Source: a virus. Taken from it: a stretch of 30,419 nucleotides of DNA. Below the pieces are notes generated by a model. It saw nothing but the letters and a program-made list of their open reading frames with translations, searched no databases and was not told the origin of the DNA. The translations under genes were made by a program, and so were the position numbers. Of this stretch, positions 23,300 to 30,402 are shown piece after piece (within the stretch, counting starts at the first letter, position 1; the number at the start of each line of letters is the position of its first letter). Where the stretch lies: IMG/VR virus record IMGVR_UViG_3300036045_000050, positions 1 to 30,419 of that record; one strand, 5' to 3'.

Positions 23300-23478
23300 C
23301 ACTCCTCCTCGAACGCCACCCGGTCCAGCCCGTTCCGTGAGCGCAGCTCGCCCTGGTAGCTGGAGGCCATGTTCTCTTGGAAAACAGCAGCTCCCGGCGG
23401 GATGTCCAGGCTGTCCGGCTTCGTGGCCAGGCCGGGGAAGTCGTCGATCAGCACCGCCTGCCGCGCCGGCTGGCCCAT
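23299..23478 (-). CDS. Short protein resembling the N-terminus of propeller-type tail proteins
   Basis: 59 residues from ATG 23478, ending TGA at 23299-23301. The sequence pattern DDFPGLATKPDSLDIPPGAA, then FQENM, GELRSRNGL and VAFEEE is the one I know from the start of podovirus propeller-like tail proteins, where it precedes the repeat strands. In this window the large propeller-like protein (18407-20437) begins without it. This gene may be a detached N-terminal segment, or an independent small protein. The start is clear (ATG, with neighbours a few bases away). Confidence 0.55.
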   Translation of the reverse strand: MGQPARQAVLIDDFPGLATKPDSLDIPPGAAVFQENMASSYQGELRSRNGLDRVAFEEE

Positions 23479-23481
23479 GAC

Positions 23482-23622
23482 TCACCCCCCGAACGTGTTG
23501 ATGATCAGCATCACCCCGAAGCCGATCGCCAGGCCCAGGAGGAGCATCATGAAGGCCACGATCACGATCACGCAGCCAAGGTCACGGAACGCGCCGCCGT
23601 TGCCGAATGCGCTAGGGTCCAT
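23482..23622 (-). CDS. Small membrane protein, 46 aa
   Basis: 46 residues from ATG 23622. A short polar N-terminus (MDPSAFGNGGAFRD) is followed by one long hydrophobic stretch of about 27 residues (CVIVIVAFMMLLLGLAIGFG and onward), then NTFGG. This is a single-pass, or tightly bent, inner-membrane peptide. Candidate roles are holin-like pore, assembly or superinfection factor; nothing in the sequence decides. It lies three bases before the next gene start, within the cluster of tiny genes. Confidence 0.6.
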   Translation of the reverse strand: MDPSAFGNGGAFRDLGCVIVIVAFMMLLLGLAIGFGVMLIINTFGG

Positions 23623-23625
23623 CAC

Positions 23626-24789
23626 TCATCCCTCCGATGCGTTGAAAGGCATGTCCGCGAACCGCACCGGCCAGAAGCTCGGCGACCCGGCCCGCTCCTC
23701 TTTCATGTTCCTCGCGTCCGCCTCCCTCGCCATCAGCAGCTCACGCTGGGCGGCCACCTCCAGCTCGGCGCGGTCACGCTTGTTCCTCGCGTGGCCCGTC
23801 TCCAGCTCCGCCCGCCTCAAGAGGGCCGTCAGCATGCTCCCGACGTGGATGTCCACCGGGTCGCTGATCACGTACTTCACGCCGTTGGCCACCACCGACC
23901 AGCCGCTATCGACCGTCAGCGACGTGGCGCTGGCCACCGCCGTCACCAGCCGCTCGTCCGCCGCCGGGGCGTTGCCCCACCGCGCCGTCGGCACCGTCGA
24001 GGCGTCTCCCACCCGGATCACCGACCCGACCATCGACGAGGCGAAGGCCGTCCCCGTGCCCGTCACCGCCGTGCTGCCGACGCCCACCGACACCTTACCA
24101 GAGATTTCCGACTCGACCCGCAAGGGGCGCGGGTGGCGCTTGTAGATGTAGTCCACCGCGTACACCTGGTCGGGCGGCGGGTAGAAGGCGATCGACAGCA
24201 CGTTCTGGTAATTCGTCTCGCCCAGCACCGTGTAGGTGGAAGGGATCGACGTGCCCCGGTACACACGCTGCCGGGCCAGCCAGCTGCTCGGGTGCTCCCA
24301 GCCCAGGAGCCTGGCGTGCGTCGCGATGAACAGCTCGCCCATCGACTGGAAGTTCGTTGGCAACGGGAACGTGTCACGGTAGATCGTCCAGGCGTTCGTG
24401 CTGGCGACGTCGGCGCCAGGGTTCGAGTTGGTGCTGAGCGTGATCTGAGTGTCCGACTTGCGCTCCGCAACTTCATAAGTGACGTCATTGATCATCAGCG
24501 TGCCCTGCGCCGCCCAGCTGGGCCAGGTGCCCGAAGCCAGGGCGACGAGGCGCTCGAACATGCCGCCGGTGTGGTCGTAGCTCACCGTGCCCGTCGCGTA
24601 GCTGGCGACCGTGTTCAGCCGCCCGCGCGTCAGGTAGTACGACCAGCCGTGCGCGTTGGCCGTTGCGCGGAGCGCCGACAGCGAGGCGCGCTTGGCGTCG
24701 CGCCGCGCCTCGCCGGACGGGTTGGCCCCCATCCAGTCGGTCAGGTGCTCGACCAGGTCGCTCCAGGTGATCAGCTCGACGCGGGCCAT
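23626..24789 (-). CDS. Head-tail connector or tail protein candidate
   Basis: 387 residues from ATG 24789, with AAGGAG six bases upstream. The first 60 residues are helical with WSYYLTRGRLNTVASY. The next 120 are strand-rich (TGTVSYDHTGG, LMINDVTYEVAERKSD, TIYRDTFPLPTNFQSMGE), a pattern seen in phage adaptor proteins that join portal to tail. Residues about 235-305 hold a domain with TAVTGTGTAFASSMVG, also present in the propeller-like protein. The C-terminus is helical and charged (ELEVAAQRELLMAREADAR). The role is inferred from pattern and place in the block. Confidence 0.6.
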   Translation of the reverse strand: MARVELITWSDLVEHLTDWMGANPSGEARRDAKRASLSALRATANAHGWSYYLTRGRLNTVASYATGTVSYDHTGGMFERLVALASGTWPSWAAQGTLMINDVTYEVAERKSDTQITLSTNSNPGADVASTNAWTIYRDTFPLPTNFQSMGELFIATHARLLGWEHPSSWLARQRVYRGTSIPSTYTVLGETNYQNVLSIAFYPPPDQVYAVDYIYKRHPRPLRVESEISGKVSVGVGSTAVTGTGTAFASSMVGSVIRVGDASTVPTARWGNAPAADERLVTAVASATSLTVDSGWSVVANGVKYVISDPVDIHVGSMLTALLRRAELETGHARNKRDRAELEVAAQRELLMAREADARNMKEERAGSPSFWPVRFADMPFNASEG

Positions 24790-24799
24790 CTGTAGCTCC

Positions 24800-25921
24800 T
24801 TAGCGGCATTCGTCGATGAAGGGCGGCAGGTCGCCCGATTCGTCCGGGGCGGCCGCCGGCGCCTGGCTGCTCTCCTCAACCAGGGCCGGCAGGCCGGCCC
24901 CGTTCTCGTCCAAGGCGGCCGGGCGATACGGGCAGTCGATCGTCTGTCTCGCCAGGGCCGGGTAGTCGTCCGGCGTGCGGAACGCCCTCGCCTCCACCAG
25001 CAGCTGGCCGAAGCCGGCTCCTTCGGCCACGCGCCTGATCGGCACCCCGCCGGCCTGATCGACCGGCGCGAACTGGGGGAACCGCCTTGGCGTCCGGTAC
25101 GCCCTGCCGACCAGCGCCTCGACCGGAGTGGCCCTGTCGCCGGCCACCACCCGCACCGGCAGGTTGCCCGGCGCGTCGGCCGCCGGCCGCTTTCGCGGCG
25201 TCCTCCAGCTGGAGGGCCGGAACGCGGCCAAGTCGCCCAGCCAGCCACCCGCCCGCCGCCGGCCCGGCGCCGAACCGGCCGCGTCGGGCGCCTGCCACGA
25301 GAGCGGCGTGCGCCTCACGGAGGCGAAGTTCGTCAGGAGGTCCGTGTCCCGGTCCACCAGCTTGCGCCGGGGCGGCACGTTGCCAGCCTGGCCGGCCGCC
25401 GGCCACCTCCGGGGCGTGCGCCAGCTGGAGGACCGGAACAGGGCGAAGGCGCCGTGCAAGTCCCTGGAGAACCGCCTCTCCGGCACGCCGCCCGCCTCGT
25501 TCGCTGGCACCGGCTGGAGCTTGTCCGGCGGGTGTCGCCACGCCCTGGCCAGCAGCAGCGACTCCGCCTCGCCGCGAGGCCGCACGGCCCTCCTCTCCGG
25601 CACGCCGCCCTCGCCAGGAGGGGCGGCCCAGGAGAGCGGCGTCCTCCGCGTGACGACGCTGTACACGCGGAGGAACGTGTCGATGTCGCACAGCTGGCGC
25701 CGCCTTGGCACGCCCCCTGCCGACGGCGCCGGCGGCATGCGCGCCGGCGTGCGCCTCACGCGCGCGCGAGGCTCCTCCATCGCCGCGTCGGCGCGCCAGC
25801 CGTCGGCCGCGAAGCGGCGCCGCGCCGGCGTGTTGTCCCCCGCCGGCGGGTCCAGCCCAGCCAGGATGAGCGGGCGGTGCGGCTGCTTGCGCGTGAGCCG
25901 CGTTCGCGCTGGCAGGGACAA
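24800..25921 (-). CDS. Novel Arg/Pro-rich 36-residue repeat protein
   Basis: 373 residues from TTG 25921. GGAGGG lies seven bases upstream, and a TGA lies two codons before that start in the same frame, so the start is well placed. From about residue 55 to 350 the protein is a tandem array: the phrase x-[WRYF]-R-[TH]-P recurs with Pro at 59, 95, 131, 170, 206, 242, 278 and 317, spacing 36, 36, 39, 36, 36, 36, 39. A second phrase GG-[VL]-P-x-R-R recurs with Pro at 32, 72, 108, 147, 183, 219, 255 and 294. Each unit ends with a helix-like Leu-rich segment (for example DLLTNFASV). The array is very rich in Arg, Pro and Ala. The C-terminal 20 residues are acidic. No known repeat family matches by eye. 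Confidence 0.65.
   Translation of the reverse strand: MSLPARTRLTRKQPHRPLILAGLDPPAGDNTPARRRFAADGWRADAAMEEPRARVRRTPARMPPAPSAGGVPRRRQLCDIDTFLRVYSVVTRRTPLSWAAPPGEGGVPERRAVRPRGEAESLLLARAWRHPPDKLQPVPANEAGGVPERRFSRDLHGAFALFRSSSWRTPRRWPAAGQAGNVPPRRKLVDRDTDLLTNFASVRRTPLSWQAPDAAGSAPGRRRAGGWLGDLAAFRPSSWRTPRKRPAADAPGNLPVRVVAGDRATPVEALVGRAYRTPRRFPQFAPVDQAGGVPIRRVAEGAGFGQLLVEARAFRTPDDYPALARQTIDCPYRPAALDENGAGLPALVEESSQAPAAAPDESGDLPPFIDECR
24872..25759 (-). repeat. Degenerate 108/117-bp repeat array inside the Arg/Pro-rich gene
   Basis: Eight diverged in-frame units of 36 or 39 codons encode the [WRYF]-R-[TH]-P ... GG-V-P-x-R-R pattern of the protein at 24800-25921. DNA identity between units is low, so this is an old protein-level duplication rather than a recent DNA repeat. 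Confidence 0.7.
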
Positions 25922-25942
25922 GGCTCAGCCCTCCGGCCGTCA

Positions 25943-26389
25943 TCACTCCTCGCCGGCCACCCGCGTCACCGAGTTCACGTCGGCGCCGGCCGTGACGCGG
26001 ACGCCCAGCCGGTCGCCGCCGCCGATGGCGACGCCCCGGCCGAACGGCGCCTGCCACGTGTAGCCCGTCTGGGGGTGGACGTACTCGCGCATCAGCACGT
26101 CGCCCGCCGTCGGCTCCGCCGTCGCCGTGTGCTGGAACGTCGTCTGGAGAGTCTCGTCCCAGTCGTCGGGGTCTTTGACGCCCGTCAGCGAGGACATCGT
26201 GCCGGCCGTCGTCTGGCGGAGGATCTCCACCAGGATTGGCGCCGCCGTGTTCGACGTGCCCTGGAAGCTGATGGAAATCTCGTCGATCACCGCCTTGTGG
26301 TTGATCGCCGCGACGACCTGGAGCAGCGTCTTCGCGCTCGTGCCCGTCGCCACCGCCGCCGTCGTCGCCTTGAACCGGTTGCCAGACAT
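25943..26389 (-). CDS. Small structural-type protein
   Basis: 148 residues from ATG 26389, with GGAGGGG upstream. It is strand-rich: MSGNRFKATTAAVATGTSA, KTLLQVVAAINHKAVIDEIS, ISFQGTS, AAPILVEILRQ, a central YVHPQTGYTWQAPFG and a final RLGVRVTAGADVNSVTRV. The plan resembles phage minor virion or decoration proteins of about 150 residues. Its TGA lies 21 bases before the repeat-protein start, a gap filled by that gene's ribosome-binding site. Confidence 0.6.
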   Translation of the reverse strand: MSGNRFKATTAAVATGTSAKTLLQVVAAINHKAVIDEISISFQGTSNTAAPILVEILRQTTAGTMSSLTGVKDPDDWDETLQTTFQHTATAEPTAGDVLMREYVHPQTGYTWQAPFGRGVAIGGGDRLGVRVTAGADVNSVTRVAGEE

Positions 26390-26442
26390 CTGTCCCCTCC
26401 GTCAGACGTGAATAACGCCCCTGTTGCCGCCGAGATTCCGCC

Positions 26443-26451
26443 ATGTTACCA
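26443..26451 (-). promoter_or_regulatory. Weak leftward promoter candidate
   Basis: On the leftward strand TGG-TAACAT fits an extended -10 (TAACAT at 26443-26448). No convincing -35 was found. It lies over the stop codon of the 45-aa gene and about 50 bases before the ATG at 26389, in one of the more AT-rich gaps of the block. Confidence 0.25.
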
Positions 26452-26583
26452 GAAATACTCAAAGGTCGGCTCGGCCCAGCCCGCCACATGCCGCCGCCGC
26501 GCGACCGGCCCGCCCGGCACCTCGCCGCCGGCCGCCGCCAACGCCGAGATCGGCGCGAAGCTCAGCCCGTTGAACGAGTGCAT
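26446..26583 (-). CDS. Small protein with a GG-VP-RRR phrase, 45 aa
   Basis: 45 residues from ATG 26583, ending TAA at 26446-26448. The centre contains AGGEVPGGPVARRRHV, close to the GG-V-P-x-R-R phrase of the repeat protein two genes downstream; the end is aromatic (PTFEYFW). It overlaps the sulfotransferase 3' end by 22 bp. No family was recognised. It may be a single-unit relative of the repeat protein, or the resemblance may be chance in Gly/Arg-rich sequence. Confidence 0.45.
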   Translation of the reverse strand: MHSFNGLSFAPISALAAAGGEVPGGPVARRRHVAGWAEPTFEYFW

Positions 26584-27422
26584 GACTCACCCCCCGTCAC
26601 CGAACCCAGCCGCGACAGCGCCTGGATGTCCCCGAACTGGCCGTCGATCCACGCCGCCAGGCCCGCCGGCAGCGACGAGCGCCAGCCGTCGTCCTCGCGA
26701 TGCACCACCTCCGGCCCCACCGCGTGGAGCGGCAGCCCCCACACGTCGATGTCCCGCTCCGGGCTGGGGTGCCTCACCGCCTTGTGGTTCACCTCCGCCG
26801 GCTTCAGACCCAGCGCCAGGAACACCTGTAGGCACGCCAGCGCCGGCATGGCCGTCAGGTGCGAGTACGGCACGATCACCAGACGCCCCGCCAGCCCCCT
26901 GTCGAAGGCGTCAAGCAGGCGCCGCGCCGCCAGCCCGACCGCCCCGCCGTCGCCCAGCAGCTGCTCCGCCCGCCCACGCATCGACTGGCCCGCCAGGTAC
27001 TGATCCCCCTGCCCGTGCGGCGCCGTGAGCGGGCTGCCGGCGCGAAGCCGCTCGAAGCTGGCGAACACCGACCGCACGTCCCTGACCGTGCAGACGACCC
27101 GCACCTCCCGGCCCAGCACGTCCTCCATCAGCTCGATGTACGCCGGCCACGCCCTGTTCTTGTCCAGGACCGCACGCCCCGCCGCCAGCTCCGCCTCGTA
27201 GAAGCCCCGCACCAGGCCCCGGATGGCCGAGCGCACGCGCGGCGCCACCGACCCCAGCCCCTGCGCCCGGAACCCGTCCAACGCCGGCCACGAGTTGCGG
27301 GCCGACGCCACCAGCTCCACCAGGTCGTTGGTGGCCGTGACGTGCAGGTCCGGGTGCTGGCTCAACAGCGAGGCCAGCAGGGTCGAGCCGGATCGCGGAA
27401 GCCCCGCCAGGAAGTGGATCAC
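26562..27422 (-). CDS. Sulfotransferase-family protein
   Basis: 286 residues from GTG 27422, overlapping the upstream stop. It has the PAPS-binding signature at the very N-terminus: FLAGLPRSGSTLLASLLSQH with P9-R-S-G-S-T14, the 3'-phosphate motif TVRDVRSVFASFERL with R114 and S118, and the intervening VLDKNRAWPAYIELM. This is the cytosolic/Stf0-like P-loop sulfotransferase fold, which moves a sulfuryl group from PAPS to an alcohol or amine. Length is normal for the family. The gene lies directly behind the tail-fibre gene and ahead of small tail-type genes, so its acceptor could be a virion protein or a host surface glycan; the acceptor cannot be read from sequence. Confidence 0.85.
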   Translation of the reverse strand: MIHFLAGLPRSGSTLLASLLSQHPDLHVTATNDLVELVASARNSWPALDGFRAQGLGSVAPRVRSAIRGLVRGFYEAELAAGRAVLDKNRAWPAYIELMEDVLGREVRVVCTVRDVRSVFASFERLRAGSPLTAPHGQGDQYLAGQSMRGRAEQLLGDGGAVGLAARRLLDAFDRGLAGRLVIVPYSHLTAMPALACLQVFLALGLKPAEVNHKAVRHPSPERDIDVWGLPLHAVGPEVVHREDDGWRSSLPAGLAAWIDGQFGDIQALSRLGSVTGGESCTRSTG

Positions 27423-28675
27423 CCGGTCACCTCCACCGTTCTAACGAAGGCCACCCAGTTGATCGTCTTCGACCCCTCGCCCGTCACCGTGATCACCAGC
27501 GCTCCGTTGGTCGAGTCCGCCGTCACCGCCGCCGCCCACGCCGCCGTGTCCTCCGCGATCACCGTCTCCGTCACCGACCCCACCAGCGCCGTCGTGCCGG
27601 CGGTGGCGTTCCGGTCGATACAGCCAACGTACCGGTACGCCGCCGACTCGTCGTTGGCGTCCGCCCGCCGCGCGACCAGCAGGATCTCGAAGGCGTACGT
27701 CGTGTCGTTCGCCAGCGTGATCCGCTCCGAGCTGCCGTTGAGGAACATCTCGGCCGGGGTGGCGTTCGTCGTCTGGCGCCGGACGACGTACTGCGAGGTC
27801 TGCGCGTCGCCGTTGGCCGCGAACCGCCCCGACGCGTGCGCCAGCTGCGCCCGCTTACTCGCCGTCGCCTGGTGGCCCGCCGGGACGCCCGAGTACAGGC
27901 CGGAGGCCGTGTTGGCCGCCCCGGCGCCGACGAACGACGAGCCGCCGGAGGCCGTGTTGGAGGCGCCAGCCACCACCGCCGCGCGGGCCGCCAGGGCGCT
28001 GTTGCTCGAGCCGCCGCCGACGAAGCTGTACGTGCTCCCCCCCGCCGTGTTGCCGTAGCCGCCCACCACCGACGCGTAGTTCTGTGACGCCGTGTTGGCC
28101 CGGCCGCCGCCGACGACCGTGTGAACCGCCGACGCGATGTTGTTCCGCCCGGCGCCGATGAACGCGCCGGTGTTGCTGGCCCGGCTGTTCAAGCCCGAGA
28201 CGACAGCTGAGTAGTTGCCGCTCGCCACCTGGTTTGCGGCCGTGCGCGAGGACTGGGCGTCGAAGGCGCCGGTGCCCCGCGCGTCGCCGACCGTCGCCAC
28301 CAGGGCGTTCTCACGCTCGCGCCTGACGGCGTGCGTCGTCGGCAGCGCGATCAGGGGCAGGCCGTAGTGGGCCGGCGCCACCACGAACACGTCCTTGGTC
28401 CCGGCGCTCAGGTTCACAACGCTGCCGCCGTTGGAGCTGGCCAGGACGGTCGTGCGCGACAGCGTGTCCGTCGCCGCGTCGGTGACCGTCCCGATCCCCA
28501 CCTCCCACTCGTTGGCGGTGAGGTGGGAGATGCAGTAGTAGCAGGTGTTGGCGTTGCCGACGCCGGCCACGAAGGAGATGGCCCCGTCCGGCACGGCCGC
28601 CTCCAGGTTGAGGGTGCCCGTGCCGGAGGTCGTCGTCTGCTGCTTGACGCGGTCGGCCGCGATCGGGCCTGGCAT
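27419..28675 (-). CDS. Tail fibre with left-handed beta-roll-like repeats
   Basis: 418 residues from ATG 28675. The first 100 residues match a common phage fibre adaptor: ADRVKQQTTTSGTGTLNLEA, then ANEWEVGIGTV, LSRTTVLASSNGG and LSAGTKDVFVVAPA. Residues about 145-285 are a run of 14-16-residue units of the form V-V-[GS]-G-x-x-N-x-A (SVVGGYGNTAGG, SFVGGGSSNSALAA, AVVAGASNTASGG), the pattern of trimeric YadA-type beta-roll heads. The C-terminal 110 residues are a strand-rich domain (SERITLANDTTYAFEILLVA) that could bind the receptor or trimerise. Its TGA overlaps the sulfotransferase start. Confidence 0.8.
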   Translation of the reverse strand: MPGPIAADRVKQQTTTSGTGTLNLEAAVPDGAISFVAGVGNANTCYYCISHLTANEWEVGIGTVTDAATDTLSRTTVLASSNGGSVVNLSAGTKDVFVVAPAHYGLPLIALPTTHAVRRERENALVATVGDARGTGAFDAQSSRTAANQVASGNYSAVVSGLNSRASNTGAFIGAGRNNIASAVHTVVGGGRANTASQNYASVVGGYGNTAGGSTYSFVGGGSSNSALAARAAVVAGASNTASGGSSFVGAGAANTASGLYSGVPAGHQATASKRAQLAHASGRFAANGDAQTSQYVVRRQTTNATPAEMFLNGSSERITLANDTTYAFEILLVARRADANDESAAYRYVGCIDRNATAGTTALVGSVTETVIAEDTAAWAAAVTADSTNGALVITVTGEGSKTINWVAFVRTVEVTG

Positions 28676-28676
28676 G

Positions 28677-29198
28677 TCACTTCTCCCAGTGCGGCTTCAT
28701 CTCGTTCACCACCTTCTCCCGCACACCTTCCACGTCCACCTTCTCGCCGGCCGGAACGGACGCCAGATGTTCGAGCACCCGCTCCCGCACCAGGTCTTCA
28801 GCCACCGGCACAGGCTTCCGCTCCACACCGAGCGGCCGCGACTTGACGTTGACGCTGCCCTCGCAGCCCCACCCGCGCGACTCGACCACCCTTTTCACGT
28901 CGCCTCGCCCGGACACCCACGCCTCCGGGTCGCCGGGGTAGCGGGCCAGGCCGCCCAGGTAGACTTTGCCTTTCGGGTCCACCCCCGCCGCCAGCGCCTC
29001 ACGCCTGTAGCGGTCGGCGATGTAGTCCTGCCCCTCGAACTGGCTGCCGTTGCAATGCCCCTCCAAAAACTCGCGGTCGGTGCTGCTCATCGGCGGCGTG
29101 CGCGACAGGACCATCTCGTCGAAGCGGGCCTTGGCGGCCGCCTCGTCGCCCCTGAACTCCAGCTCGCTGACCTCGCGGCCGTTGATGTACCGCCTCAT
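28677..29198 (-). CDS. Hypothetical protein, 173 aa
   Basis: 173 residues from ATG 29198 with AAAGGGG upstream. It begins MRRYINGREVSELEFRGDEA, followed by helices and a central part with EGQDYIADRYRREALAAG and KVYLGGLARYPGDPEAWVSG that looks well ordered; the C-terminal 50 residues are charged and helical. No family was recognised. It lies between a coiled-coil small gene and the fibre gene, so an assembly or fibre-attachment role is possible but unsupported. Confidence 0.55.
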   Translation of the reverse strand: MRRYINGREVSELEFRGDEAAAKARFDEMVLSRTPPMSSTDREFLEGHCNGSQFEGQDYIADRYRREALAAGVDPKGKVYLGGLARYPGDPEAWVSGRGDVKRVVESRGWGCEGSVNVKSRPLGVERKPVPVAEDLVRERVLEHLASVPAGEKVDVEGVREKVVNEMKPHWEK

Positions 29199-29431
29199 GG
29201 CACGCCCCTTTTCTTGAGGCCGACCGCCGCCTCCGCGAACCGCCGCTCCGCCTCCGCCCTGGCCGCCGACGCCAGGGCCACACGCTCGCGCAGGCCGATG
29301 GCCTCCTCCCTGGCGCCCTCCAGCGCCAGCTCGGCGGAAGCCAGCAGCGCTCGCAGCGAGGACTCGGCCGCGACGGCAGCCTCCACCTCGCCGAGCAGTT
29401 TCGTCGCCGCCTCGTCCAGCTCCATCGTCAC
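29195..29431 (-). CDS. Small coiled-coil protein
   Basis: 78 residues if started at GTG 29431; ATG 29425, two codons later, has better spacing to GGAGGAGGGG and is as likely. Almost the whole protein is one amphipathic helix with heptad-like Leu/Ala (LGEVEAAVAAESSLRALLAS, then LRERVALASAARAEAERRF), ending in LKKRGVP. It is probably a coiled-coil assembly or scaffold-type protein. The stop overlaps the next ATG. Confidence 0.6.
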   Translation of the reverse strand: MTMELDEAATKLLGEVEAAVAAESSLRALLASAELALEGAREEAIGLRERVALASAARAEAERRFAEAAVGLKKRGVP

Positions 29432-30402
29432 CCCTCCTCCACGCCCTGGTTGAGCCGCCCGGCCACGCCAAGCCCCAGCCCGCCGGCCGCCAGCCCGCCG
29501 AGCGCGTGCGGCGCGTAGCCGGCCGCCTGGTACAGCCGCGCCGCGCCGGGCGACAGCTCCCGGAACGCGTCCGCGTAGACCCGCCGCACCCTTTGCTGGG
29601 CCGGGTCGAACGGGTTGTCGAACAGGAAGCGGGCCGCCCCGCGCAGCTGCTCCAGCAGCCCCTTCTTCTCCAGCGTCTGGGCCGCCAGCTCCTCCGCCAC
29701 CGCGCCCAGCCCCGACCGGAACGAAATCTCGCCGGGGGCCGTGCCCTGCTTCAGCCAGGCGGCCGGCCGGGCGACGGCCGGCAGGCCGGCCATGTCCCCC
29801 GTCTTCGCCGCCTGGTCGATCAGGCCGTGAACGTTCTCGTGGCGCCTGGTGGTCGCCGACGCGCCACGCCTGAGCCAGCCGGCGTTCAGCCCCGGCAGGT
29901 AACCGCCAGCCGCACCGGCCAGCTCAGGCAGCGTCGACAAGACCGCCAGCTGCTTCTGCTCCGACCGGCCGACCGGCGTGAACTCCGGCGCGCGGAGGGT
30001 GCCCCTGCCGGGCACGCCGGACGGCTCCACCTCCACGAAGCCGAACCCACGCCGCTTGTCCATCAGCCGGGCCGCGCGGCCCGGCGACGCCCCGGCGCCG
30101 GCGCCGAGAAGTCGGCCGGCCCCTTTGACCACGCCGTAGATGCTGAGCGGGTCCGCCAACGTCTCCGTCGCCAGCCCGCCCAGCCAGTTCGACCAGGTGT
30201 CCTCGTCACCGGCCAACCCGTACATGCGGTTGAGGTCGCGACCCGAGACCTTCCGCTCGGGGTCGAGCAGCCCCATCGACTCCGAGCCTGGCAGCAGGTT
30301 GTACAGCTGGTCGGGGCGCCCGGCGAGCAGGCCGCGAACGGCCGCGCCGGGGCGGCCGACCGTGTCGCCCACGAAGCCCAACGCATCGAGCAGGTAGCTC
30401 AT
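29428..30402 (-). CDS. Virion-type protein with shared module and HExxH motif
   Basis: 324 residues from ATG 30402, with GGGGGG upstream. Residues about 7-95 are the shared module: AAVRGLLAGRPDQLYNLLPG, KVSGRDLNRMYGLAGDEDTW and GGLATETLADPLSIYG, close to residues 56-145 of the 1121-residue protein. Residues 188-192 are H-E-N-V-H, the zinc-binding HExxH motif, in the helix-like context TTRRHENVHGLIDQ; AEELAAQTLE at about 236-245 could give the third ligand. The C-terminus has a Gly/Leu/Ala-rich hydrophobic segment (ALGGLAAGGLGLGVAG). It may be a virion-borne metallopeptidase or an inactive relative. The motif is seen; the activity is inferred. The gene is complete; its operon continues beyond the right edge. 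Confidence 0.65.
   Translation of the reverse strand: MSYLLDALGFVGDTVGRPGAAVRGLLAGRPDQLYNLLPGSESMGLLDPERKVSGRDLNRMYGLAGDEDTWSNWLGGLATETLADPLSIYGVVKGAGRLLGAGAGASPGRAARLMDKRRGFGFVEVEPSGVPGRGTLRAPEFTPVGRSEQKQLAVLSTLPELAGAAGGYLPGLNAGWLRRGASATTRRHENVHGLIDQAAKTGDMAGLPAVARPAAWLKQGTAPGEISFRSGLGAVAEELAAQTLEKKGLLEQLRGAARFLFDNPFDPAQQRVRRVYADAFRELSPGAARLYQAAGYAPHALGGLAAGGLGLGVAGRLNQGVEEG

Noticed and set aside
24876-26489. A 537-codon leftward frame over the repeat gene and its neighbour
   Set aside because: It crosses two well-supported genes with good ribosome-binding sites. The other frame has the regular 36-residue repeats and correct third-position G/C bias.
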